DNA of 64,000 bases from a virus. Positions 21,429 through 28,499 of the stretch are shown piece by piece. Position 1 is the first letter of the stretch. Every line of letters starts with the position of its first letter. The notes beneath the pieces were generated by a model. That model was not told where the DNA came from and made no database searches. It worked only from the letters and a program-made list of their open reading frames with translations. The stretch lies in the IMG/VR virus record IMGVR_UViG_3300013297_000004, positions 1 to 64,000 of that record; one strand, given 5' to 3'. The position numbers and the translations under genes are program-made.

Positions 21429-22549
21429 CGGGCTCCTCCTAACGCGTTGATCAGCGCCACTAGCTCGGGCTGATCCTGTGTCCACTTCGCGAACGGCTTG
21501 CTGTTGACCAGCCGGAAGTTACGGCGGGTCGCGGCCTTCGCGAAGGTGATGTGGAACTCGGGGCGCAGGCGTCGCACATAGGTGACGCCCTGCTCGATGG
21601 TCTTGTCGTCCACGTTGTAGGCGGCGAGATGCGCCACCATCAGCTGCGCTCCTGCATTGGTCGGCACCTTGGCTCGGCCCGGGCCGCGCACGATGTCATC
21701 CCAATCCGGTATGTCGTCCTTGAACTTCAAGAACGTTATCAAGTCTCGGCTTGCAGGCGCGCCAATCTGGCCGCCTGCCGCCTCGGTGAACCCGTCAACG
21801 TCGGTCAACGCGCCATCGCTGGTCATGAAGCACCGCTTGGCCACGGCCTCCAGCATGACCAGCGAACGCGCCGTGCAGTACGGTCCCTGCTTCTCGGGCA
21901 GCTCGCCCGAGAAGACCACCGCAGGATGCTGCTCGGCGAACGCCTTGAACACCGGGTGGATGTCGTTGCGGTCGGCCCAGTCCATCCATGCAGCGATGGT
22001 CTGGGTAGCGAGCAGCAACGCCTTCCGGTTGATGATGAAGTCGAACTCCTTGGTCGAACCCTGCCGACCATCGTCGGCATGGTTGGTCAGCAGGATACGG
22101 CCAGCTCCCTTCTTGAGGTACCAATTGCCAATCCCCCCATACAGGAGAACAGGCGCGGCGGCCTTCTTGACCTCCGGGTTGGCCTTGTCGAACTCCTCGA
22201 GCACCAGCACCGGCACGTCGAAGTCGTTGAGCCATGTCGATGCCTGTCCCGGGTCGGCGCGCAGGAAAACAGGAGCAGACCATTCGCTGATCATCTGCTC
22301 CTGCTGAGTGCCATCCGGCATGGTGATCTTGACGAGGCGCGGCATGAGGTACCCCGTCACGTCGGGCGGGGTCCACGTTGCCGCGAAGTGTGCACCGATG
22401 CCCCAGCTTTTGCCGGAGCGCCGGTTCTGGTCATGGACGAACTGGCGAACCATGTCCGTCTTGCCGATGCCTGATCTACCTCTAATCTCGACGCACACAT
22501 TTGCTGCGATGTAGTGCGGCAATAGTTCGATGATCTTGCTGAGGTCCAT
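21425..22549 (-). CDS. MoxR-type AAA ATPase
   Basis: A 374-residue AAA+ ATPase. Walker A is Gly-Arg-Ser-Gly-Ile-Gly-Lys-Thr at 24-31, Walker B is Val-Leu-Val-Leu-Glu-Glu-Phe-Asp at about 111-118, and a sensor-1 Asn lies in Leu-Leu-Thr-Asn-His. Shape and length fit the MoxR/AAA_5 group, which remodels protein complexes together with VWA proteins. The DUF2201-type VWA gene downstream (17809) is the probable partner. GAGGG lies upstream of the ATG, and the gene overlaps the end of the upstream gene by 68 bp; the P-loop so near the N-terminus rules out a much later start. Confidence 0.85.
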   Translation of the reverse strand: MDLSKIIELLPHYIAANVCVEIRGRSGIGKTDMVRQFVHDQNRRSGKSWGIGAHFAATWTPPDVTGYLMPRLVKITMPDGTQQEQMISEWSAPVFLRADPGQASTWLNDFDVPVLVLEEFDKANPEVKKAAAPVLLYGGIGNWYLKKGAGRILLTNHADDGRQGSTKEFDFIINRKALLLATQTIAAWMDWADRNDIHPVFKAFAEQHPAVVFSGELPEKQGPYCTARSLVMLEAVAKRCFMTSDGALTDVDGFTEAAGGQIGAPASRDLITFLKFKDDIPDWDDIVRGPGRAKVPTNAGAQLMVAHLAAYNVDDKTIEQGVTYVRRLRPEFHITFAKAATRRNFRLVNSKPFAKWTQDQPELVALINALGGAR

Positions 22550-22790
22550 TGTCGTTCGCCCTCTTTCTGTTGGCGCGTTGAATAGCCTGCCTGACCCAGC
22601 CCTTCTGTTTGTAGGGCTCGATCTTGCCTTGCTTCACGCGCATCCAGAACTCCGCTCCCTCGCTGGTGCGGATGCGAACGCCGGGATGCCGTCTCGATTG
22701 CTTGACCTGCAGTACCGTCGCTCCCATCGACCTCGCAGCGTCGCGAACGATCACGACAGTGTCGCGGTTGGTTAGGTTGCGCGTGCCCAT
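22482..22790 (-). CDS. Basic hypothetical protein
   Basis: A 102-residue basic protein with AAGGAG before the ATG. Residues 1-75 form a plausible small α/β domain with His-Pro-Gly-Val-Arg-Ile-Arg; the last third is Arg/Lys/Asn-rich and overlaps the start of the ATPase gene by 68 bp. No family recognised. Confidence 0.6.
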   Translation of the reverse strand: MGTRNLTNRDTVVIVRDAARSMGATVLQVKQSRRHPGVRIRTSEGAEFWMRVKQGKIEPYKQKGWVRQAIQRANRKRANDNGPQQDHRTIAALHRSKCVRRD

Positions 22791-22804
22791 TGCTTCTCCT
22801 TGAG

Positions 22805-22821
22805 TTACGCTCCGGGCGTAA
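22805..22821. repeat. 17-bp palindrome supplying a stop codon
   Basis: TTACGCTCCGGGCGTAA. On the minus strand its last three bases are the TAA of the 76-aa gene, which ends Leu-Thr-Pro-Gly-Ala. It also lies 14 bases upstream of the next ATG. Confidence 0.94.
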
Positions 22822-23035
22822 GTCGGATGCGGAGCCCTGCCTTTTGCAGGGCCTCCTTGAGTGGCTTGGCGTAGAGCGCCGCTACCTTGATTTCGAGGTC
22901 GCGCAGCTGATCGGGGAGGAAGGTTCCTCCGGCGATCACCTTGCCGCCGTACTGGCCGACGATGCTGTGGGCGGCCAAGTCACGCGTGTCGCCCGGCCGT
23001 CCGATGAAGTCTGCGGTAAACGTCTCGTCTTCCAT
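22805..23035 (-). CDS. Small protein ending in palindrome-encoded TPGA
   Basis: A 76-residue protein with GGAGG upstream of its ATG. It has a Gly-rich middle and a C-terminal helix. The last four codons and the stop come from a palindrome copy, so the C-terminus is Thr-Pro-Gly-Ala. No family recognised. Confidence 0.7.
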   Translation of the reverse strand: MEDETFTADFIGRPGDTRDLAAHSIVGQYGGKVIAGGTFLPDQLRDLEIKVAALYAKPLKEALQKAGLRIRLTPGA

Positions 23036-23045
23036 GTCAGTCCTC

Positions 23046-23186
23046 CTAATCGCCGTACCATACCCACCAATGAAACTGCTTACAGGCTTGCCGCCATGTC
23101 AGGCCGCTCCACCATAGCTTGCACACATGCACTGGCCAAAAGGCAGCTCGGTCCATGCGTTCCTCGTATGTATGTGGTCTTCGCAT
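23046..23186 (-). CDS. Tiny Trp-rich protein
   Basis: A 46-residue ORF with six tryptophans and an excellent GAGGAGG ribosome-binding site at the end of the upstream gene; start and upstream stop overlap (TAATG). Basic at the N-terminus, aromatic at the C-terminus (HWWVWYGD). Function unknown, possibly membrane-active. Confidence 0.55.
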   Translation of the reverse strand: MRRPHTYEERMDRAAFWPVHVCKLWWSGLTWRQACKQFHWWVWYGD

Positions 23187-23365
23187 TATTCCTCCTCGAT
23201 GGGTTCGTCGGTGTGGTACGCGATCAGGATATCATCCCGATACTTCTTCAGCTTCTCGGCCTCGCACTTGCTGCAACAGTAAAACAGGAAGATGCCATGC
23301 CCGTCATGCTTGGCGTAGCGTTGCTCGGTCGAACCGCAGGTGCAGTTGGTTAGCTGGTACTTCAT
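23186..23365 (-). CDS. Small zinc-ribbon protein
   Basis: A 59-residue protein with Cys-x-Cys at residues 8-10 and Cys-Cys-x2-Cys at 30-34, then a charged helix. GGGAG precedes the ATG. A TTGACA promoter-like site is 18-47 bases upstream, so this may be the first gene of a unit. Function unknown. Confidence 0.65.
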   Translation of the reverse strand: MKYQLTNCTCGSTEQRYAKHDGHGIFLFYCCSKCEAEKLKKYRDDILIAYHTDEPIEEE

Positions 23366-23383
23366 CGAATACTCCCTACTTGA

Positions 23384-23412
23384 AGTTTACTCCTTACAAC
23401 CCACGATGTCAA
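23384..23412 (-). promoter_or_regulatory. Sigma-70-like promoter (TTGACA-17-TAAACT)
   Basis: Minus-strand TTGACA, 17-bp spacer and TAAACT. The -35 box overlaps the stop of the gene ending at 23409 and lies next to a GGCTCTCAGGTT repeat (23415-23426). Confidence 0.6.
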
Positions 23413-23789
23413 TGAACCTGAGAGCCATCGTTCCATATCTGCCGCAGGCGCTGCAGGATGGCGACGACCTCGGGGCCGACAAAGGCGACGCCGCTTTCGG
23501 GCGGATCACCCGTGAAGATGTGGTCGTACAGTGGCCGACTGAGATAGATCACCGTGCCGGTTCGCACGACTTCGTCGGGTGCCTTATCCGGGTTGGACTT
23601 GGTCGGGTCGATCTCGACCAAGGCGATCAGGTTGTGAATGTGGTGACGCTTGTGCTGCAGGCACAAGCCCCAGTCTAGCTTGGTCCTCGGCGGTCGCTTG
23701 CCTTTGTGGATCAGCACACCGCCGGTCGGGTATCGGCGCAGGCAGACCATGCAAATCTCACGTTCCTTATACACTCGGGCTTTGTCCAT
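23409..23789 (-). CDS. Cys/His-motif hypothetical protein
   Basis: A 126-residue protein. Cys-Met-Val-Cys at about 12-15 and Cys-Leu-Gln-His with Lys-Arg-His-His at about 42-49 could form a zinc site, as in some HNH-like or zinc-finger phage proteins, but no catalytic pattern is complete. It ends Asp-Gly-Ser-Gln-Val-His because the GGCTCTCAGGTT repeat forms its last codons. GGGAG precedes the ATG at 23789. Confidence 0.65.
   Translation of the reverse strand: MDKARVYKEREICMVCLRRYPTGGVLIHKGKRPPRTKLDWGLCLQHKRHHIHNLIALVEIDPTKSNPDKAPDEVVRTGTVIYLSRPLYDHIFTGDPPESGVAFVGPEVVAILQRLRQIWNDGSQVH
23415..23426 (-). repeat. GGCTCTCAGGTT motif at gene 3' end
   Basis: It encodes Gly-Ser-Gln-Val as the penultimate codons of the gene stopping at 23409. 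Confidence 0.7.
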
Positions 23790-23815
23790 TTCATTCTCCC
23801 ATGACTGAACGACGA

Positions 23816-23840
23816 ATGGCCCGCCATGAGGGCGGGCCAT
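23816..23840 (-). terminator. Hairpin terminator-like structure
   Basis: A 10-bp perfect stem ATGGCCCGCC with a 5-base loop, followed on the minus strand by TCGTCGTT. It lies 15 bases after the stop of the gene ending at 23856. Confidence 0.55.
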
Positions 23841-23855
23841 CCAGATCGGCTAGTG

Positions 23856-24302
23856 CTACTCGAACAGGGACCTCAGTGAATTGATGCCCTTCGGGGCATC
23901 GTCACGCACAGAGGTCACGACATGATGCGACACGCGATGCAGCCTGCCGGTCTTGCCCTTGCCCTTGGGCTTGTAGTGCGCCCCCAGCTTCTTGACGCCG
24001 CGCGGAGCCTCCAGCTTGTAGTCGCCTGCCTGCATGCGACCACCCCGGTCGAAGATCATCAGCTCCAAGTAGAGCGACTTCGGCGTCATGTAACGGCTGA
24101 CCGTGCCATCCTTGTGCATGACGTAGGTCATTGTCTTGTGGACCCTTGCCGTGGAGAAGTTCTCCTGTCGGCACAACGCATTGGCGGCAGCGCAGTAGTC
24201 ACCATCCTTTCGCTTGCTGCCGCCGATATCTTCTTCGGTGATGTGAAGCACCAGATCACGTTTCGCGTCTTTCACGGGTAAGTCCAACTTTCGTTTGGCC
24301 AT
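23856..24302 (-). CDS. Hypothetical protein
   Basis: A 148-residue basic protein, AGGAG upstream of ATG. It is β-rich in the middle (residues 50-95), then has a Lys/Gly-rich stretch (KPKGKGKTGR) and a terminal helix. No family recognised. Followed by a terminator-like hairpin. Confidence 0.65.
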   Translation of the reverse strand: MAKRKLDLPVKDAKRDLVLHITEEDIGGSKRKDGDYCAAANALCRQENFSTARVHKTMTYVMHKDGTVSRYMTPKSLYLELMIFDRGGRMQAGDYKLEAPRGVKKLGAHYKPKGKGKTGRLHRVSHHVVTSVRDDAPKGINSLRSLFE

Positions 24303-24624
24303 CGCTCAGTCTCCTGTCGTTGTTGAATGTCTCGTCGTCGTCATCGTCATTGATTACGCCCCGGGCGTATGTGAACCGACTGTATAGTGGTTCCCAATTC
24401 GCACCGTCCTTATACTCCAGTTTTTGCGGCAGGTTATTAAGCAGCCGCTCGTCATCCTCGATGCGGTCGATGTCGATCTTGGTCAACACCCATGCCGTCT
24501 CGGGGTCGTCAGTCCAGCCCTTGGTAATCGACCAATACAGCAGGCGGTCCTCGGGCCCATGCCATGTTAGGGCATGTGGCGTAGTGTCGTTGATATCGTC
24601 CTCGTCGATCATTGGTTGCTCCAT
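24256..24624 (-). CDS. Hypothetical protein with palindrome-encoded tail junction
   Basis: A 122-residue acidic protein. The folded part seems to end near residue 85, where a palindrome encodes Tyr-Ala-Arg-Gly-Val; the remaining tail is an Asp run followed by basic, disordered sequence that overlaps the next gene by 47 bp. An ATG at 24612 has the better ribosome-binding site (GGAG) and may be the real start. Function unknown. Confidence 0.6.
   Translation of the reverse strand: MEQPMIDEDDINDTTPHALTWHGPEDRLLYWSITKGWTDDPETAWVLTKIDIDRIEDDERLLNNLPQKLEYKDGANWEPLYSRFTYARGVINDDDDDETFNNDRRLSDGQTKVGLTRERRET
24354..24370. repeat. 17-bp palindrome (GTAT variant) inside gene
   Basis: TTACGCCCCGGGCGTAT. 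It encodes Tyr-Ala-Arg-Gly-Val at the border between the folded part and the tail. Confidence 0.93.
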
Positions 24625-24655
24625 CCATGTGAACCCCCTTAGTCCTCAGGGCCTC

Positions 24656-25177
24656 TCACCACCCTGTTACAGCGTCAACCGTGTCTTGCGGCTTCTGCCA
24701 GCGATAGCCGAAGCCGGTGTAGTTCTCTATCCAGTCCCATTTGGGATCGCAGTTCTCGAACTTGCGCCTGATGCGCTTGACCAGTGACCGCACGTTGGTG
24801 CGATAACCGTCTGTCCCACCCGCCGCGAAGCCAGCGTAGTGGACGTTGTCGTAGACCACGCGATACGAGATGAACGTGCCGATGTGGTCGATCAGTAGCC
24901 CGACGATCCTGAACTCGGTCGTCGTCAACTCGACGTCGTTGCTGCCCCAGAAGGCGCGCTGCATGGCGAACTGCAGTCGCAGTTGTCCCAACGTCAGGTC
25001 CTTGCGCGTCGGCTGATTGCGCAGGTGCCAGTAGTTGTGGATGACCGTCAGCAGGTAGTCGGTCGTCACGTTGGTATAACCGCGACGCCATGTATCGAGG
25101 TAGTCACGCAGCGCGTTCGGGTTCTTGCTGCGGTGTAGTTCCTGCGCCTTGTTATGCGCAGCCGTGGCTTGTGACAC
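24656..25177 (-). CDS. OmpR-type winged-helix DNA-binding protein
   Basis: A 173-residue protein. The C-terminal part, about residues 80-162, matches the transcriptional-regulator C domain of OmpR/PhoB proteins: Val-Glu-Leu-Thr-Thr-Thr-Glu-Phe-Arg-Ile start, recognition helix Thr-Asn-Val-Arg-Ser-Leu-Val-Lys-Arg-Ile-Arg-Arg-Lys-Phe, and final hairpin Gly-Phe-Gly-Tyr-Arg-Trp. The N-terminal 75 residues are helical and not a receiver domain, so it is not controlled by phosphorylation in the usual way. It is the clearest transcription-factor-like gene here and a candidate reader of the dispersed repeats, though that link is untested. GTG start at 25177 with GAGGGAG upstream. Confidence 0.82.
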   Translation of the reverse strand: MSQATAAHNKAQELHRSKNPNALRDYLDTWRRGYTNVTTDYLLTVIHNYWHLRNQPTRKDLTLGQLRLQFAMQRAFWGSNDVELTTTEFRIVGLLIDHIGTFISYRVVYDNVHYAGFAAGGTDGYRTNVRSLVKRIRRKFENCDPKWDWIENYTGFGYRWQKPQDTVDAVTGW

Positions 25178-25194
25178 GTCAGTCTCCCTCACGT

Positions 25195-25380
25195 TTATGG
25201 TTCGATGTTGACCAGCAGCCATCCCGTCAGGACAGCCAGCAGCAGTAGCCCGAACATCGCCTGCTCTATCCGAGCTAGGCTGAGCGTCGGTATCGACTTG
25301 AAGATGCTGATGTAGGCTGCCAATGCTCCTGTTGCCGACAGCAGCACCATTAACCCCATCGTCCAGTATAGACACGACAT
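25195..25380 (-). CDS. Two-helix small membrane protein
   Basis: A 61-residue protein with hydrophobic helices at about 5-27 and 39-57 separated by a short polar loop. GGGAG precedes the ATG. This is a holin-like size and topology, but so are other small genes here, so no assignment is made. Confidence 0.65.
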   Translation of the reverse strand: MSCLYWTMGLMVLLSATGALAAYISIFKSIPTLSLARIEQAMFGLLLLAVLTGWLLVNIEP

Positions 25381-25458
25381 CGTTGCTCCCTTTCATCTAC
25401 TTACCTTTCACTTCTCACTCGTCGTTTCTTCAACAGGCTGATCCGTACAGCCCGCCGC

Positions 25459-25475
25459 TTACGCGCGGGGCGTAA
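25459..25475. repeat. 17-bp palindrome variant, intergenic
   Basis: TTACGCGCGGGGCGTAA in the 118-bp gap after the FkbM gene, 17 bases from a partial GGCTCTCAG-like word at the FkbM stop (25492-25500). Confidence 0.93.
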
Positions 25476-25498
25476 CTTGCCGCGCGCTTTCCTGAGAG

Positions 25499-26221
25499 CT
25501 ACACGGCGAACCACTGGCGGTTCCTCCGCTGCCCTGCGTTGTTTGGAATAAACAACAGGTCGAGCTGCGCCGTCATATCATCTAGCGGGCGGCGCAACAT
25601 GCCCATCACGTCGGCCAGTACGAAATCGTACTCGGACATCAGGCTGATTATGTCCCGCACTTCCGGGCCATCCTTGACGGTCGACAAGGTACTGGTCTCG
25701 ACGATCACGGCAGCCACCTTGTCGATCACCCCCTCCATGCCACGCAGCACCATCAGCTCGGCCCCCTGCACGTCGATCTTGACCAGTGCAGGGGTTCTGA
25801 ACTTCGGGAACATGTGGTCGAAGCGGCGCATCGGCACGGTGTCGAAGCGCACCACGTTGGCCTTGTCGTTGAAGTCGGTCATCATCGACGAGCCCAACAA
25901 GTCTTTGTGAATGGCGAAGTTCGCCATGCCGTCGTGGTCGGACAGCGCGATGAAGTGCAGCTCGGCGCGGCCCTTCATGTAGCGTTGGATTTTCTCCATG
26001 TAGGGCCAGCCCTCTTTGGCGGGCTCGATCAGGTGGTAGTGCGCCTCGGGATACATCTTGTAGAGTTCCCATGTCCCGAAGGCGACGCCGATATCGAACA
26101 CGGTGACGGGCACAAGCCCGAACTTGGTGAGCGACGTCGTCCACGACAGCTCGGTACGCAGCCATGGCATGTGGTGCTTGTAGGGCCGCAACAGGTCCTT
26201 GATCACCCGCTTAACGTTCAT
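25499..26221 (-). CDS. FkbM-family methyltransferase
   Basis: A 240-residue SAM-dependent methyltransferase. Motif I is Val-Phe-Asp-Ile-Gly-Val-Ala-Phe-Gly at 41-49, an acidic ribose-binding residue is in His-Leu-Ile-Glu-Pro, and the FkbM hallmark Leu-Val-Lys-Ile-Asp-Val-Gln-Gly-Ala-Glu is at 146-155, followed by a Val-Ile-Val-Glu strand. FkbM enzymes usually O-methylate sugars or polyketides. In a phage it could modify a glycan, altering the host surface or a virion sugar, but the substrate cannot be read from sequence. ATG at 26221 with GGAGG upstream. Confidence 0.87.
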   Translation of the reverse strand: MNVKRVIKDLLRPYKHHMPWLRTELSWTTSLTKFGLVPVTVFDIGVAFGTWELYKMYPEAHYHLIEPAKEGWPYMEKIQRYMKGRAELHFIALSDHDGMANFAIHKDLLGSSMMTDFNDKANVVRFDTVPMRRFDHMFPKFRTPALVKIDVQGAELMVLRGMEGVIDKVAAVIVETSTLSTVKDGPEVRDIISLMSEYDFVLADVMGMLRRPLDDMTAQLDLLFIPNNAGQRRNRQWFAV

Positions 26222-26393
26222 TGCTTGGTACCTCCAGATGGATGCCGCGCACGGCATAGTGACGGGCGTACTGATCGTTCGCCCACTTGATCAACTCGTC
26301 GATGCTTTTCTCGGCGTTGCGCAGTCGGAGGAACATCGAGTAGTTCATACCGACCAAGAACGTCACCAATGACAGCAGTAGCCACATGTACAT
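26211..26393 (-). CDS. Single-helix small membrane protein
   Basis: A 60-residue protein: N-terminal hydrophobic helix (residues 3-22), then a charged amphipathic helix, as in a small inner spanin or an anchor peptide. AGGAGG site; overlaps the FkbM start by 11 bases. Function unknown. Confidence 0.65.
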   Translation of the reverse strand: MYMWLLLSLVTFLVGMNYSMFLRLRNAEKSIDELIKWANDQYARHYAVRGIHLEVPSNER

Positions 26394-26402
26394 GTTGTCC
26401 TC

Positions 26403-26957
26403 CTAGTGTTTGGTTTGGTCCTCGTCCTCAAGCACCATGCGGCCGACCATACCCGACGCCTTGATGCCCGCGCCTTCGCCCTCGATGCAGCCCTGCAGGG
26501 GATCGAGCAGCATGGTCGGCGTGTCGGGCAGGGTGTTGGCGGGTCGGCTGATCTCGTACATCGCGATCAGCTGCATGCCCTTCTCAATCGCGTTGTACAT
26601 CAGGCCCTCGCGCCGGTCGGGGTTATCGTGGAGGCTCTTGTGCGGGTCGATGGGCTTGTCGCCGTCCTTCGTTACCGTCACCATCCACGTCTCGGATATG
26701 ACGATCACAGCCTTGACCTCGTCACCCTCGGCTACGTTTCGATGCAGACTATGCACGATGTCCTTGCCCGGTGGCCCCTCGAAGAACATGCCGAGCGGGA
26801 TGACCGCGACCGTGACTTTGGGGTCGGTTGGGAAGACGAACATGGCGGGGACGTGGTCGTGCCCGGCCCCGATGATCTCGCGTGCCATCGGCAGCAGTTC
26901 GTTCAGCTGCTTCTTGAACCACGCGATGAACTCGGGCGTTGCTGGCCTAGTCTTCAT
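26403..26957 (-). CDS. Hypothetical protein
   Basis: A 184-residue α/β protein with GAGGA before its ATG. There is a long strand-rich middle (VTVAVIPLGMFFEGP, AVIVISETWMVTV) and an acidic tail. No family recognised. Both ends are tightly packed against neighbours. Confidence 0.65.
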   Translation of the reverse strand: MKTRPATPEFIAWFKKQLNELLPMAREIIGAGHDHVPAMFVFPTDPKVTVAVIPLGMFFEGPPGKDIVHSLHRNVAEGDEVKAVIVISETWMVTVTKDGDKPIDPHKSLHDNPDRREGLMYNAIEKGMQLIAMYEISRPANTLPDTPTMLLDPLQGCIEGEGAGIKASGMVGRMVLEDEDQTKH

Positions 26958-27123
26958 GATGCTTGTCCTCTTGCTTGGGTTGGTCGGGCAGTCGATCTGC
27001 GTCCTCGCGCAGGAACGCTGCGGTGGCGAGATAGGTACGCTTGTTGAACTTGATCGTCGTCGCGCTGGCCTGTTTCTCCAGCTCGTTAGCAGCCTCCAAC
27101 AGTTGCTGTCGTGTCAATACCAT
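26947..27123 (-). CDS. Small hypothetical protein
   Basis: A 58-residue helical protein with GAGGGG ten bases before its ATG. It overlaps the next gene by 11 bases. The C-terminus is Gln/Lys/Asp/His-rich. A palindrome lies 33 bases upstream. No family recognised. Confidence 0.55.
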   Translation of the reverse strand: MVLTRQQLLEAANELEKQASATTIKFNKRTYLATAAFLREDADRLPDQPKQEDKHHED

Positions 27124-27156
27124 TTGACGTTGCCCCTCTATTATCCCTGCCTCAAG

Positions 27157-27173
27157 TTACGCCCCGGGCGTAT
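27157..27173. repeat. 17-bp palindrome (GTAT variant), intergenic
   Basis: TTACGCCCCGGGCGTAT between a terminator-like hairpin and the gene starting at 27123. Confidence 0.94.
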
Positions 27174-27180
27174 ATCACAA

Positions 27181-27241
27181 ATGGGGGCGGCTAACCGCGT
27201 ATGGCTCGTGACACCATTAGCGGGCTACTCACCGCCCCCAT
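27181..27241 (-). terminator. Long-loop hairpin terminator-like structure
   Basis: A 10-bp stem ATGGGGGCGG closes a 41-base loop, followed on the minus strand by TTTGTGATAT. It lies downstream of the gene ending at 27296. Confidence 0.5.
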
Positions 27242-27295
27242 CCACCACCCGACTTACTCCGGTCTTCCCTTGTCGGGTGATTGCGCCCTCCTCGT

Positions 27296-28114
27296 TTACC
27301 GCTTTTTCTTGTTCGCGCCCTGCCGCTGGACGACCTTGCGCTTGGCGTCCTGCTCCTTCGCCTTCTCCCGCGCCTTGACCATCGCCTTGGTACCGCCGAG
27401 GTCGTCGATGATGCGGGCAACACTGTTGCGCGCCGTCTTCGCCGTCGCGTTGGTCCCTGCCGTGTCAGGGTACTTGTTGTTCATGATGTTCTCGATCTGG
27501 CGCAGCGCGATACCCCACAGCTCGACCTCCTCGCGCGGAACCTGAGAGCCGTCGTCCTCCGGCATGAGGATGGCCTTGATCTGCTCGTCGTTGAGCGGCA
27601 CACGGGGCTCGTCGCATTGTCGGCGCGCCACTTCGAGCAACAGGTCATCGACCTGCCCCGTGATCTCCTCGTCCTCGCGGATGACCTTGAGCGCGCGATT
27701 GAACACGCCGAGCCCGCCTTGGTCGACGTCGTGGATCAGCGGCAGTGAGCCCAAGGTGATCATGCGATTGGCCTCACTCACCCTGATCTTGTAGTCCTTG
27801 CCGTCGGACCCGGCGATGCGCTTGCCCAGCTCGCCTGCCTTGCGCTTGCGGGCATCGGCGAAGCGTTGGTAGGCGATCTCGGGGTCCGACGGCGGCGATG
27901 TGGTATCGCCCTTCCTGCGGCGTACAGCAGGGACGATCCAACCCATGTGGGCGGCCTCGACGGTGGCTTGGAACCAGCCGACCTTGGAGGTATCGCCTGC
28001 GCCTGCGTTGGTGCCGAACTGGGTACACTGGTCGAAGAAGCCTTGCCTCTGGGCCTCGATGTTGGATGGGGGTGGTGGTGCGGTCATTGCAGCTTGAGCC
28101 TTGGCGACTGACAT
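27296..28114 (-). CDS. Hypothetical protein
   Basis: A 272-residue, mostly helical, charged protein with a Lys/Arg-rich tail (GANKKKR). The ATG at 28114 is preferred to the one two codons earlier because GGGAG is correctly spaced. Contains Gly-Ser-Gln-Val from the second repeat in the linker near residue 190. Nucleic-acid binding is possible from charge only. Confidence 0.7.
   Translation of the reverse strand: MSVAKAQAAMTAPPPPSNIEAQRQGFFDQCTQFGTNAGAGDTSKVGWFQATVEAAHMGWIVPAVRRRKGDTTSPPSDPEIAYQRFADARKRKAGELGKRIAGSDGKDYKIRVSEANRMITLGSLPLIHDVDQGGLGVFNRALKVIREDEEITGQVDDLLLEVARRQCDEPRVPLNDEQIKAILMPEDDGSQVPREEVELWGIALRQIENIMNNKYPDTAGTNATAKTARNSVARIIDDLGGTKAMVKAREKAKEQDAKRKVVQRQGANKKKR
27539..27550 (-). 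repeat. GGCTCTCAGGTT motif inside gene
   Basis: Twelve-base form, read as Gly-Ser-Gln-Val. Confidence 0.7.
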
Positions 28115-28134
28115 GTTCATGCTCCCAAGTTAAG

Positions 28135-28167
28135 TTACGCCCCGGGCGTATGTTACGCCCGGGGTAA
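28135..28167. repeat. Tandem pair of palindromes, second one shortened
   Basis: TTACGCCCCGGGCGTAT (28135-28151) is followed after one base by TTACGCCCGGGGTAA (28153-28167), which lacks a CG in its right arm. This is one of two tandem pairs in the window. Confidence 0.93.
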
Positions 28168-28185
28168 CTATTTGCAAATGACTTC

Positions 28186-28455
28186 TTACGCAGCGACCTT
28201 CTTCTTGGTCGCCACCGGGACCGTGGTCTTCTCGGCCTCGCGGATCGCCTGCTTGACCGCCTTCATGCCGGGCTTACCCGTCAGCTTGGGCATGGGCGCA
28301 CAGGTGTCGAGGTCGTAGTCGAGCAGCCACTTGTAGTGCTGCTGCCACGACCTGACGCTGTTGCGCAGGTATTCATTGGGCTTGTTCCTGAGCCCCCGCC
28401 GATACTCGTTGACGTACCGCTTGGCAGCGGCTTCGGTGTTGATATGAACACACAT
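28186..28455 (-). CDS. Small basic hypothetical protein
   Basis: An 89-residue basic helical protein with GGGAG before its ATG. The tail (PVATKKKVAA) resembles the Lys/Ala tail of the 162-residue protein at 20633, and both share a Gly-Lys/Glu-Pro-Gly-Met core word. Possibly nucleic-acid binding. Upstream lie two direct TTACGC half-sites of the palindrome. Confidence 0.65.
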   Translation of the reverse strand: MCVHINTEAAAKRYVNEYRRGLRNKPNEYLRNSVRSWQQHYKWLLDYDLDTCAPMPKLTGKPGMKAVKQAIREAEKTTVPVATKKKVAA

Positions 28456-28499
28456 CAGTGGTCTCCCTATGGTCAGTGTTGAGCACGCTTACGCTTACG

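Noticed and set aside
28153-28167. The shortened second palindrome at 28153 as a separate terminator
   Set aside because: Its stem is only about seven pairs with no T-run, and the shortened arm points to decay of a repeat rather than to a terminator.
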